DNA of 64,000 bases. It comes from CAIOZA01 sp964464375 (GTDB lineage Bacteria; Bacteroidota; Ignavibacteria; Kapaibacteriales; UBA2268). Shown here piece after piece: positions 27,999 through 36,819 of the stretch. The position numbers and the translations under genes were made by a program. Positions within the stretch are counted from its first letter, which is position 1, and every line of letters starts with the position of its first letter. Under the pieces are notes generated by a model, which was not told the origin of the DNA, did not search any database, and saw only the letters and a program-made list of their open reading frames with translations. Location of the stretch: NCBI GenBank assembly GCA_964464375.1, contig CAYXFU010000001.1, positions 62,001 through 126,000 of the forward strand. Direction: 5' to 3'.

Positions 27999-28628
27999 AT
28001 GATAAATTATATTAAAAGCATTTGGGAAGGTTTATGGACTGTTCTTGTTGGTATGAGAATTACCTGGTTACATTTATTTGTAAGAAACGTAACAATTCAA
28101 TACCCGAATGAAAGATTCCCAATACCAGATGGTACAAACGGAACTGCGATGGCAAGAAATCGCCTTGAGCTTGATATGGATTTGTGTGATGGTTGCAAGA
28201 GATGTTCAAGAGCTTGCCCTGTAAATTGTATTGAGCTTGATATTTTACAAGTGGCAAAGGGCGTTGAACAACCAATATTAAAGAATGGTGATAAACGCAA
28301 TGCGTGGGTTCCATCTTATGAAATTGATTTTGCTAAATGTTGTTTCTGTGGATTGTGTACTTCTGTGTGTCCTACCGATGCAATTAAGCATACAACTGAA
28401 TTCGAGTACTCATCATACAAACGCAGTGGAACAGTTGCATATTATTTCGATGATAAAAAGGATTACGATAAAGGTTTGAAGTTTAGTTTTATTAATATGA
28501 CTGAAGCAGAAATTGAAGAAAAGAAAAGAGTATTAGCCGAGTTTAAAGCTCAACAGGCAGCAGCAAAAGCAGCTGCTACTGTTGCAAAACCCCAAGCCGA
28601 AGCTCCGACTGAAGCAAAAGCTGAATAA
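27999..28628 (+). CDS. nuoI: NADH-quinone oxidoreductase subunit I
   Basis: 209-residue ferredoxin-like subunit with two [4Fe-4S] sites: CDGCKRCSRACPVNC and CCFCGLCTSVCPTDA. These relay electrons to cluster N2 in NuoB. The last ~35 residues are an Ala/Lys/Glu/Pro-rich tail with no domain, an unusual but probably harmless extension. Confidence 0.94.
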   Translation: MINYIKSIWEGLWTVLVGMRITWLHLFVRNVTIQYPNERFPIPDGTNGTAMARNRLELDMDLCDGCKRCSRACPVNCIELDILQVAKGVEQPILKNGDKRNAWVPSYEIDFAKCCFCGLCTSVCPTDAIKHTTEFEYSSYKRSGTVAYYFDDKKDYDKGLKFSFINMTEAEIEEKKRVLAEFKAQQAAAKAAATVAKPQAEAPTEAKAE

Positions 28629-28666
28629 TATTTTAATTGACATTAAAAAACTAATAGATAATAGTT

Positions 28667-29167
28667 ATGGATTTAGTTGGATTAGCATTTTATTTTCTCG
28701 CGGCACTGATTGTTATATCAGCAGCTATTGTGGTGTTCTCTAAGAATATCATGTATTCGGCTTTTTCGCTAATGTTTACATTCTTTGGCGTAGCCGGACT
28801 TTATGTACTACTCAATGCTGACTTTTTAGCTGTAACTCAGATTATGGTTTACATTGGCGGTATATTGGTTCTCATAATTTTCGGAGTAATGCTTACTACA
28901 AGGATTACGGGAGTAGATGTGAAGTCGAATTCTCTAGGAAAGATTCAAGTAGGAATTGCCGGACTGTTAACAACAATAATTGCTATATCATTAATTGTTG
29001 TATTTAGTAGCACTAAATGGTTTTTATCGGAACCAAAAGTGTCTGGCGACAGTACCAAATTGATCGGTAACGAATTGTTAACTAACTATCTTCTGGCATT
29101 TGAAGCGGCTTCTGTATTGCTCCTTATAGCAATTATCGGTGCAGCATTTATAGCTAGAAGAAAGTAA
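28667..29167 (+). CDS. nuoJ: NADH-quinone oxidoreductase subunit J
   Basis: 166-residue, five-helix membrane subunit. The family segment AVTQIMVYIGGILVLIIFGV contains the pi-bulge region of helix 3. It starts 38 bp after nuoI and ends 14 bp before nuoK. Confidence 0.93.
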   Translation: MDLVGLAFYFLAALIVISAAIVVFSKNIMYSAFSLMFTFFGVAGLYVLLNADFLAVTQIMVYIGGILVLIIFGVMLTTRITGVDVKSNSLGKIQVGIAGLLTTIIAISLIVVFSSTKWFLSEPKVSGDSTKLIGNELLTNYLLAFEAASVLLLIAIIGAAFIARRK

Positions 29168-29181
29168 AAAAAGGAAAAATT

Positions 29182-29490
29182 ATGGGTATTGGTTTAACAC
29201 ATTATTTGGTCATCAGTGCAATTCTGTTTTCATTAGGCTTATTCGCTATCATAGTAAGAAAGCATGCAGTACTTGTTTTGATGGGATTAGAATTAGTTCT
29301 AAATTCAGCCAATATAAACTTTGTTGCTTTTGCTAAATATGGTGGCATGAACATCGAAGGACAAGTTGCCGCAGTATTTGTAATTATACTTGCAGCAGCA
29401 GAAGCTGCAGTTGCTCTAGCTATTGTGCTCAATATTTATCAGAATTTTAAGACTGTTAATGTTGATGAGATTGACAATTTAAAGGATTAA
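29182..29490 (+). CDS. nuoK: NADH-quinone oxidoreductase subunit K
   Basis: 102-residue three-helix MrpC-like subunit. Helix 2 contains the proton-path Glu in VLMGLELVLNSANINFVAF, and helix 3 has the second Glu in ILAAAEAAVALAI. An AAGGAAAAA precedes the ATG, one of the clearer ribosome-binding sites in the window. Confidence 0.94.
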   Translation: MGIGLTHYLVISAILFSLGLFAIIVRKHAVLVLMGLELVLNSANINFVAFAKYGGMNIEGQVAAVFVIILAAAEAAVALAIVLNIYQNFKTVNVDEIDNLKD

Positions 29491-29559
29491 AGTTCTTTAA
29501 ATTAATTGTAAATATTTTAAAAATTGTAATCAGTTAATAATTAAATAGAAATTAGAACT

Positions 29560-31743
29560 ATGGCACAGGAAAATGTACTCCAATTATTGATAATAATTCT
29601 ATTGCTACCGCTTCTAAGCTTTGTTATTAATATCTTCTGGGGTAAAAAACTTGGGAAAATCAGTTCTGTCATTGGAACAAGTATTCTCGGAATTGACCTG
29701 ATTCTCGCGGGTGTAGTTTTTTATGCAAAATTCTTTACTCATTCAACTTCAAATATAATACAGACTAGATTTGACTGGATTAATCTTTTAACTTCAAAGG
29801 TAACAGTTGGGTTTGGAGTTGATAATATTGCATCCATCATGCTTCTTGTCGTTACATTGATTAGCTTCCTGGTTCATCTCTTTTCTACTGAATATATGGA
29901 TGGCGATAAACGATTCCCTAGATTTTATGCTTATTTGGGATTGTTTACTTTTTCAATGTTGGGTATAGTTATAGCTAATAATTTCCTTTTTATGTACATA
30001 TTCTGGGAATTAGTTGGAATAAGTTCCTATCTTCTTATTGGTTTTTGGTACGAAAAGCAAAGTGCTGCAGATGCTGGTAAAAAAGCTTTTATAACAAACC
30101 GTATTGGTGACTTAGGATTTTTTATAGGCATAATGATACTTTATTTTGCTTATGGTACTTTCATGTTTGATGATATTTTTGCTAGTATTGGAAAAGGTAT
30201 CATTCCATTTGACAGTGGTACAATATTAACATTAGCAGGTATTGGTATCTTCTTCGGTGCGATAGGTAAATCAGCTCAATGGCCACTTCATGTATGGTTA
30301 CCCGATGCAATGGAAGGTCCAACGCCAGTAAGTGCGTTGATCCATGCAGCAACAATGGTTGCAGCAGGTGTATATCTTGTTGCCAGAGTATTTCCTATGC
30401 TAACAGCTGACGCTCTTTCATTTATATCAATAATAGGAACAATAACAGCCTTTGTTGCAGCAACTATTGCAATAACTCAGGTCGATTTCAAGAAAGTTCT
30501 TGCTTATTCAACAGTTAGTCAGCTGGGCTTTATGATTATGTCTTTAGGTGTTGGTGGCTATACTAACGGCTTTATGCACCTCGTTACACATGCCTGGTTC
30601 AAAGCAGCATTGTTTCTTGCATCGGGATCAGTGATCCACGCAATGCACCATGCAATGCACCATTTGAAAGATCATCATTCCGATCCTCAGGATATAAATA
30701 ATATGGGTGGGCTAAGGAAGACCATGCCATGGACTTACAGAACATTTTTATTTGCAACACTTGCCATTGCGGGAGTCCCACTAACTTCAGGTTTCCTTAG
30801 TAAAGATGGTATAATTGCTAACACACTTGCTTATGCTAGCCTTACTGGCGGATGGCATTGGGCAATTCCAATTGTTGCTATATCGGCAGCAGGTATGACA
30901 GCATTTTACATGTTCAGACTTACTATTGTTGCATTCCATGGAAAACCAAAAACTGAGATTGCAAAAAACACTCATGAAAATAAATTTGTAATAATTTTCC
31001 CGCTGATTTTATTAGCTACACTTTCTTTCTGGTTCTTTTATTCACCTAACCCAATTGATGCAACTAAGGGTTGGTTCCATCAGAACATCCAACAGCCTGC
31101 ATCAGTAGTTCCTGCTGATTTGCAATGGGATTTTCTTTTACCGGAAGCTAATGAAGAAGTAGGTCAAGTTGCTGTGATTTCTACTCACGCTCAAACCTCT
31201 TCACATACTGAAACAGCTCCTCAATCATCAGCAGGAGAACATTCAGCCGTATCTAGTCATTACAAAAATAAATTCCAGGAAGTTTCGCATCACTTCCATT
31301 ATTTGGCTATGTTTTTATCATTAACTATTGCTGGTTTAGGAATACTATTAGCATTTATTATTTATCAGTTCAAACTTATAAGTGCTAACAATCTCGAAAA
31401 ACAATTTAAAAAATTACATACTTTCTCTTTAAGAAAATGGTATTTTGATGAAATCTACTATGCCACAGTAGTCGCTGGATTTATAGGAATTTCTAAACTG
31501 TTTGGATGGTTTGATAATAAATTCGTAGATGGTATAGTAAATTTAACTGCAACAGTTACAAGATTAACATCATATTTCATTGGATTCTTTGATTTATATG
31601 TTGTCGATGGTTTTGTTAACCTAACAGCAAATGTAACAGGATTATTAGGTGGTACACTGAGGAAAATTCAAACAGGTCGGGTTCAATCTTATGTTGTGCT
31701 TGTACTTTTAGGAATTATATTCTTGATCTACTTTTTAATATAA
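29560..31743 (+). CDS. nuoL: NADH-quinone oxidoreductase subunit L
   Basis: 727-residue antiporter-like proton pump subunit. Core motifs include FWELVGISSYLLIGFWYEK, GKSAQWPLHVWLPDAMEGPT and SALIHAATMVAAGVYL. The conserved Lys residues of the antiporter fold are within these helices. Between the core and the lateral C-terminal helix lies a His/Ser/Thr-rich, poorly conserved stretch of about 70 residues (near 515-585). Longest gene of the operon. Confidence 0.95.
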   Translation: MAQENVLQLLIIILLLPLLSFVINIFWGKKLGKISSVIGTSILGIDLILAGVVFYAKFFTHSTSNIIQTRFDWINLLTSKVTVGFGVDNIASIMLLVVTLISFLVHLFSTEYMDGDKRFPRFYAYLGLFTFSMLGIVIANNFLFMYIFWELVGISSYLLIGFWYEKQSAADAGKKAFITNRIGDLGFFIGIMILYFAYGTFMFDDIFASIGKGIIPFDSGTILTLAGIGIFFGAIGKSAQWPLHVWLPDAMEGPTPVSALIHAATMVAAGVYLVARVFPMLTADALSFISIIGTITAFVAATIAITQVDFKKVLAYSTVSQLGFMIMSLGVGGYTNGFMHLVTHAWFKAALFLASGSVIHAMHHAMHHLKDHHSDPQDINNMGGLRKTMPWTYRTFLFATLAIAGVPLTSGFLSKDGIIANTLAYASLTGGWHWAIPIVAISAAGMTAFYMFRLTIVAFHGKPKTEIAKNTHENKFVIIFPLILLATLSFWFFYSPNPIDATKGWFHQNIQQPASVVPADLQWDFLLPEANEEVGQVAVISTHAQTSSHTETAPQSSAGEHSAVSSHYKNKFQEVSHHFHYLAMFLSLTIAGLGILLAFIIYQFKLISANNLEKQFKKLHTFSLRKWYFDEIYYATVVAGFIGISKLFGWFDNKFVDGIVNLTATVTRLTSYFIGFFDLYVVDGFVNLTANVTGLLGGTLRKIQTGRVQSYVVLVLLGIIFLIYFLI

Positions 31744-31790
31744 TATTTAGTAAATAATTTATAATATAAGATATTACATCCGGAGGATTA

Positions 31791-33431
31791 ATGCAAGGGT
31801 CCATAGGCTTTCCAATTTTAACCTGGATAACTTTTTTACCAATACTGGGTATGTTGATTGTCTGGCTTATCCCATCTGGCAAAGATGAGGAGACTAAGAA
31901 ACGTTCAAATATGCTCATTAGATGGACTTCAGTTGGAATTACATTTATTCAATTGATTTTAGCCGTTATTATTTTCTTGAATTATAATAATGGTATGACT
32001 GGCGTAAACCAGCAAAGTGGCTTTCAGTTCATTGAGAAATTTACATGGATTAAAGCTTCGTTGCCACTTATTGGCAATATCAATATTGAGTATTTTATGG
32101 GAATTGACGGCATAAGTGCCCCAATGGTTCTTCTAACAGCTATTATTTGTTTTGTTGCTGTATTCCCATCATTCGGCATTGAAAAGGCAGTCAAAGGTTA
32201 TTTTGCAATGTATTTATTGCTAGATACGGGAATGATGGGAGTATTCAACTCTCTTGATTTCTTCCTGTTCTATGTTTTCTGGGAGTTAATGTTACTTCCG
32301 ATGTACTTCCTTATTGGAATTTGGGGTGGTCCGAGAAAAGAATATGCAGCGATCAAGTTCTTCATCTATACCTTGGTCGGATCTGTATTTATGCTTTTGG
32401 TTATGATCGGACTTTATTTAAGTGTAGGTTCATTCAATATGCTTGACATGATGAATCCTGCTAACTTTGCTTCAGACTCCATATTTGGAGGGTTCAACAC
32501 ATCAATTCGATATGTTGCATTCATAGCTCTATTCATTGGATTTGCAATTAAGGTTCCATCTGTCCCATTCCATACATGGTTGCCCGATGCACACGTAGAA
32601 GCACCTACTCCGATATCTGTTATTCTTGCTGGTGTTCTTTTGAAAATGGGTACTTATGGAATGCTCCGAATAGCGTTCCCAATATTCCCTGATGCTGTGG
32701 GTTACTTCCAGGGATTAATAGCCTGGATAGGTATGATAAGTATTGTCTATGGGGCTTTCTGTGCCTTAGGACAATTCAAAATCGGTAAGCGCGATTTGAA
32801 GAAGTTGATTGCATATTCTTCAGTTTCTCACATGGGTTATGTCATGCTAGGAATGGCTTCAATGAGACCTGAAGGTATTGTTGGTGCAATATTTCAGATG
32901 TTCAATCATGGTATAATCACAGCAATGCTCTTCATGATAGTTGGTGTTCTATATGATAGAGCTCATACTCGCGGTCTTGATGAATTCGGTGGAATCGCAA
33001 ATAAGATGCCTGTTTATACAGGTATCATGACAATTGCATTCTTTGCAGCAATAGGTTTACCTGGTATGAGTGGATTCATTAGTGAGGCAATGGTCTTCTT
33101 GGGGGCTTTTAATACTTATCCAATGTTGACCATGGTTTCCGGATTAGGTATTATTCTGGGTGCTGCATATATGTTGTGGGCTTTGCAGAAAGTATTCTTC
33201 GGGCAGATTCCTGAAAGATGGCAAGGACCTTGGGATCCAACTGGCAAAAAATACAAACATGATGACATTAATGGACGAGAGCTTACAGCGTTGATACCTC
33301 TAGCTGTCATTGTTATTTTTCTAGGTATTATGCCAAACCCTATTATCGATATGATGTCAGCATCTGTTAATCATTTTGTTGAATTTATGAGACCATTTGT
33401 CAAAATTGGTGGTCATTTATCGGGTATGTAA
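31791..33431 (+). CDS. nuoM: NADH-quinone oxidoreductase subunit M
   Basis: 546-residue antiporter-like proton pump subunit. FYVFWELMLLPMYFLIGIWGG contains the conserved Glu, and VPSVPFHTWLPDAHVEAPTP and LKKLIAYSSVSHMGYVMLG are diagnostic. A CGGAGG precedes the ATG at 6-7 bases, a strong Shine-Dalgarno site for this genome. Confidence 0.95.
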   Translation: MQGSIGFPILTWITFLPILGMLIVWLIPSGKDEETKKRSNMLIRWTSVGITFIQLILAVIIFLNYNNGMTGVNQQSGFQFIEKFTWIKASLPLIGNINIEYFMGIDGISAPMVLLTAIICFVAVFPSFGIEKAVKGYFAMYLLLDTGMMGVFNSLDFFLFYVFWELMLLPMYFLIGIWGGPRKEYAAIKFFIYTLVGSVFMLLVMIGLYLSVGSFNMLDMMNPANFASDSIFGGFNTSIRYVAFIALFIGFAIKVPSVPFHTWLPDAHVEAPTPISVILAGVLLKMGTYGMLRIAFPIFPDAVGYFQGLIAWIGMISIVYGAFCALGQFKIGKRDLKKLIAYSSVSHMGYVMLGMASMRPEGIVGAIFQMFNHGIITAMLFMIVGVLYDRAHTRGLDEFGGIANKMPVYTGIMTIAFFAAIGLPGMSGFISEAMVFLGAFNTYPMLTMVSGLGIILGAAYMLWALQKVFFGQIPERWQGPWDPTGKKYKHDDINGRELTALIPLAVIVIFLGIMPNPIIDMMSASVNHFVEFMRPFVKIGGHLSGM

Positions 33432-33469
33432 TTGTTAATATTTGAATTTATCATTAAAAAGAAATAATT

Positions 33470-34978
33470 ATGTTAGGATTAGATCAATTCATAGCTGAGC
33501 TAAACAAAAGCATCTCAATGTTTCTTCCAGAAACAACACTCGTTATTGCTTTTCTGGTTGCTTTGTTACTGGATCTTATGTTTAAAAAATCCAAGAACCT
33601 CACCGGCTTCGCAGCACTTATTGGTTTTCTGGTGACAGGGTACTTCCTTTTTAAACAAATGAATATGCAGTCCACAGCTTTTTCAAATATGTTTGTTATT
33701 GATCAGTTTGGCATTTTCATGAAATGGATTATACTGCTATCAAGCATTGGCGTAGTATTATTTTCATTTTTTACTAATGAATTATATGAAAAAGCAAAGG
33801 GAGTCGGCGAATATTTTACTTTAATTATTGGAATGACTTTTGGGATGTTCCTTTTAGTAGGCTCATCTAATCTGATAATAATTTATCTTGCTATTGAAAC
33901 GATGTCTCTATCTTCATACGTTTTAGCAGGATATACAAAAGAAGTAAAAAGAGCCAGTGAAGCATCTTTAAAATATGTAATTTTCGGAGCTGTGTCTTCA
34001 GGAATCATGATTTATGGTATTTCCATATTGTTCGGATTGACCGGAAGTTTGAATCTCTTCGAGATAAATAGATTTTTAGCCGCGAACCCAGTTAATAATT
34101 TTGCTCTCTTTTTATCTGTAATTATGATTTTATCTGGATTCGGATATAAGATTTCAGCTGTTCCATTTCATTTCTGGACTCCTGACGTTTATGAGGGTGC
34201 TCCGGTTCCGATCACAGCATATCTTTCAGTAGCATCTAAAGCTGCTGGTTTTGCAATATTATTAAGGTTTTTCAAGGTTACATTTTCAGATTCTGTTCCT
34301 GGCAATGATTCTGTTTGGACAATGCTCGGCTCTATTGACTGGCACTTTGTTATTGCGATACTTGCTGTTTTGTCTATGACATTAGGAAATCTTGTTGCTC
34401 TTTGGCAAACAAATGTCAAGAGAATACTAGCCTATTCATCTATTGCACATGCTGGTTATATGCTTATGGCAGTTTCAACCATGGATGATGCTGGTGTTGC
34501 TTCTGTTATGATTTACTTCTTTATGTATATGGTAATGAACCTTGGAGCATTCTATGTTGTTGCTTTAATCGCGAACAATATTGGGTCTGAAGAAATTGAT
34601 GATTACAATGGTTTGGGTTACAGAGCTCCAATACTTGGTATTTGCATGACACTTTTCCTAATCTCTTTAACAGGTCTTCCACCAACAGCCGGATTTATTG
34701 GTAAACTTTATGTTTTCTCTGCTGTTGTTAAAGCCGGATACATTTGGTTAGCTGTTGTAGGTGTTATTAACAGTGTGATTTCACTCTTTTATTATGTAAA
34801 AATATTCAGAAACATGTACTTGAATGATGTTGACAGTATTAAATCAAAACTAACTTATTCCCCTGCTTCTATTGTATTATTATTTGTTTTTGCAATACCT
34901 ACATTATACTTGGGAATATTCTTTAATGAAATTGTTAAATGGGCTAGCTACTCAGCTAATATTTTTATGGGGAAGTAA
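33470..34978 (+). CDS. nuoN: NADH-quinone oxidoreductase subunit N
   Basis: 502-residue antiporter-like proton pump subunit. AIETMSLSSYVLAGY, VPFHFWTPDVYEGAP and KRILAYSSIAHAGYMLMA are the family motifs, and LTGLPPTAGFIGKLYVF follows. It closes the operon and is followed by a strong terminator. No nuoE, nuoF or nuoG is beside the operon, so the NADH-dehydrogenase module is either elsewhere or absent. Confidence 0.95.
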   Translation: MLGLDQFIAELNKSISMFLPETTLVIAFLVALLLDLMFKKSKNLTGFAALIGFLVTGYFLFKQMNMQSTAFSNMFVIDQFGIFMKWIILLSSIGVVLFSFFTNELYEKAKGVGEYFTLIIGMTFGMFLLVGSSNLIIIYLAIETMSLSSYVLAGYTKEVKRASEASLKYVIFGAVSSGIMIYGISILFGLTGSLNLFEINRFLAANPVNNFALFLSVIMILSGFGYKISAVPFHFWTPDVYEGAPVPITAYLSVASKAAGFAILLRFFKVTFSDSVPGNDSVWTMLGSIDWHFVIAILAVLSMTLGNLVALWQTNVKRILAYSSIAHAGYMLMAVSTMDDAGVASVMIYFFMYMVMNLGAFYVVALIANNIGSEEIDDYNGLGYRAPILGICMTLFLISLTGLPPTAGFIGKLYVFSAVVKAGYIWLAVVGVINSVISLFYYVKIFRNMYLNDVDSIKSKLTYSPASIVLLFVFAIPTLYLGIFFNEIVKWASYSANIFMGK

Positions 34979-35002
34979 CTATTTAGTATTTTACAATTTT
35001 TT

Positions 35003-35030
35003 AAAAACCGGTTAACAGCCGGTTTTTTTT
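35003..35030 (+). terminator. Rho-independent terminator of the nuo operon
   Basis: Stem AAAAACCGG/CCGGTTTTT (35003-35011 with 35019-35027), 7-nt loop and a run of nine or more Ts, 25 bp after the nuoN stop. Confidence 0.9.
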
Positions 35031-35157
35031 TGGAATTAAACCGAAGAATACATTAGAAAAAAGATTATAAAGTAATATATTTGTAATGCTATCGGGGTTA
35101 TAATTTAAGTACCACATCAAGAATATTAGTCTTAATAGACATTTTTACACCAAACCG

Positions 35158-35194
35158 ATTTCAAGAGGTTATTATTTCCTCAACCTCTTGAAAT
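35158..35194. repeat. 13-bp perfect inverted repeat
   Basis: 35158-35170 pairs perfectly with 35182-35194 across an 11-nt spacer. Neither strand has a T run after it, so it is not a standard terminator. It lies about 80 bp beyond the end of the RmuC-like gene. It could be a transcript-end stabiliser or a protein-binding site. The rest of 35031-35273 shows nothing else. Confidence 0.5.
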
Positions 35195-35273
35195 CAAAAT
35201 ATTCTGGTCAACCGTGCCTAAAAATACTCACCCGTCAGCTCAAGTCTTGATTATTATTTTTTATCTGTTCTTT

Positions 35274-36467
35274 TCAAATTTCACCTTCCTCAAGCATCTC
35301 ATAAGTGTTGGCATGGCTCGATATTTCGCCTTTAAGCAGGTTCTGCCTAGTCTGAAAGTCCTGAGTCCATAGTTGTTTGCCCCGTTTGTCGGTAGGCGGA
35401 TTGATGACTTCTGCCTGCTCTATGTCGCTAATCTGTTTCAGCATCTCATGAGGAATGTCAACTTTACATTTTTTTAATAAATCAATATTAAGATCAATGA
35501 AGAACTGGTCAATCTGAATGCGTCTTTTCGTGGAATGTGAGAATTTTCCTATAACTCTGCATACATTGTCTCTGTCTTCGGGACTGAGTTGTTCAGCAAA
35601 TTCATATTCTTCGATCTTTTTCAGTGATAGTATGATTGGCTCAAGTGAATCTTTTGTAATAATGAAAACATTATAATCAGCCATGTTGTAAGAGAACTTT
35701 GCTATCGACTCAACAGTATTTGAGGGGATTACAAGAAATATATCTTTCCTTACATTCTGCTGGTTCGCATACTTTTTGACGTTCTTGGTTTGTTCAATAA
35801 TATAATTTGGGAAATTATTCAAATCATTGTTGGATGGGCTCTTAGCATCAAATATAATGAACTCATCACAAATTTTGATAGTATTGTCAGGGCTTCCTCT
35901 GAAAGGAACTTTCTCGACATATTCAATGATATGATTTCGGCAGATCATCTTGATGCTTTGTTGAATATCAGTTTCATGGCTCACCCAAGTCTTTTTCATA
36001 ACCTCAAATTCTTCTTCCTTCTCCTGGAGTCTGTCATTATGTAATTTTTGCCGCTCAAGTTCCATACTGTTCTTCACCTGATTCAACTGAGCAATATTCT
36101 GCTGATAAGTCTTGTTCCTGTCTTCTTCCTGAGCCTCATATTTGGTAATCTTATCACTCTTTTCTTTTAGTTCAAAGTTAAGATTATCTAACCTTGATTC
36201 TATAAGTTCAATCCGATGTTCCTGATCAGATTTTTCTTTTTCGTATTCCTGAATCCTAGCAGTGTATCCATCATTCTGAGATTTTAAGACTAATATTTGG
36301 TTTTTTATAGAATCTGAATTTTCCTTATCGGCAGTGAACCGTTTCTCCAAATCCTTAAACTCCTGGTAAGCTTCATAGCTCAATGCCTTGATGCTCGACC
36401 ATGAGAAGACTCTCTGCCAAAAGCTGAGTTCTTTTATCTTGCTAAAGAAAAGATTTAAAGTTTCCAT
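35274..36467 (-). CDS. Coiled-coil protein with RmuC-like PD-(D/E)XK core
   Basis: 397 residues. An N-terminal ~30-residue amphipathic segment is followed by a long coiled coil (about 30-165) of Lys/Glu/Gln heptads. Then comes a compact alpha/beta region: KICDEFIIFDAKSPSN has Asp201 and an FDAK motif (Asp207-Lys209), reminiscent of the RmuC IDAKFP core. QTKNVKKYANQQNVRKDIFLVIPS and VFIITKDSL follow as further strands. RmuC proteins are nuclease-fold proteins that limit inversion at short repeats. The match is to fold and motif, so the function is tentative. No methylase or restriction gene lies next to it. Confidence 0.5.
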   Translation of the reverse strand: METLNLFFSKIKELSFWQRVFSWSSIKALSYEAYQEFKDLEKRFTADKENSDSIKNQILVLKSQNDGYTARIQEYEKEKSDQEHRIELIESRLDNLNFELKEKSDKITKYEAQEEDRNKTYQQNIAQLNQVKNSMELERQKLHNDRLQEKEEEFEVMKKTWVSHETDIQQSIKMICRNHIIEYVEKVPFRGSPDNTIKICDEFIIFDAKSPSNNDLNNFPNYIIEQTKNVKKYANQQNVRKDIFLVIPSNTVESIAKFSYNMADYNVFIITKDSLEPIILSLKKIEEYEFAEQLSPEDRDNVCRVIGKFSHSTKRRIQIDQFFIDLNIDLLKKCKVDIPHEMLKQISDIEQAEVINPPTDKRGKQLWTQDFQTRQNLLKGEISSHANTYEMLEEGEI

Positions 36468-36819
36468 TGTTTCTACCTCAGAATGATGAGTTCATTTCGA
36501 ATAGTTTCCTAAGACTATTCCTCAGCATGCAATTTAAAACAACAAATTACGTTTCACAAAGAAAAAAAATGGATTGGGTTTACTCAATTCGGTAATCAAG
36601 TTCGCTTAGGCGAACTTTTTTGCTATTAATTTGAAAAAGATAATCCAAAAATTCAAACATGTTTATAAACAATTCATTCAATATTTTTTAGAGTCTAGAA
36701 GATTTTTTAATTTTTTTATTAAATTATGCCATCATTTTTTATTGGTAAGTCATAATTTAATATTATTTTAATCAATTATAAAAATTGATTATGTGGAATT
36801 TATTTCGAGATAGAACATT
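36468..36819. other. Intergenic region with an orphan plus-strand terminator
   Basis: 352 bp between divergent genes. A stem AAGTTCGC/GCGAACTT (36598-36605 with 36610-36617), TTAG loop and a T run form a good plus-strand terminator, but no plus-strand gene precedes it. It may end a short untranslated RNA from 36468-36598 or be a leader element of the glycosidase gene. The remaining ~200 bp is AT-rich, with no clear promoter consensus. Confidence 0.5.
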
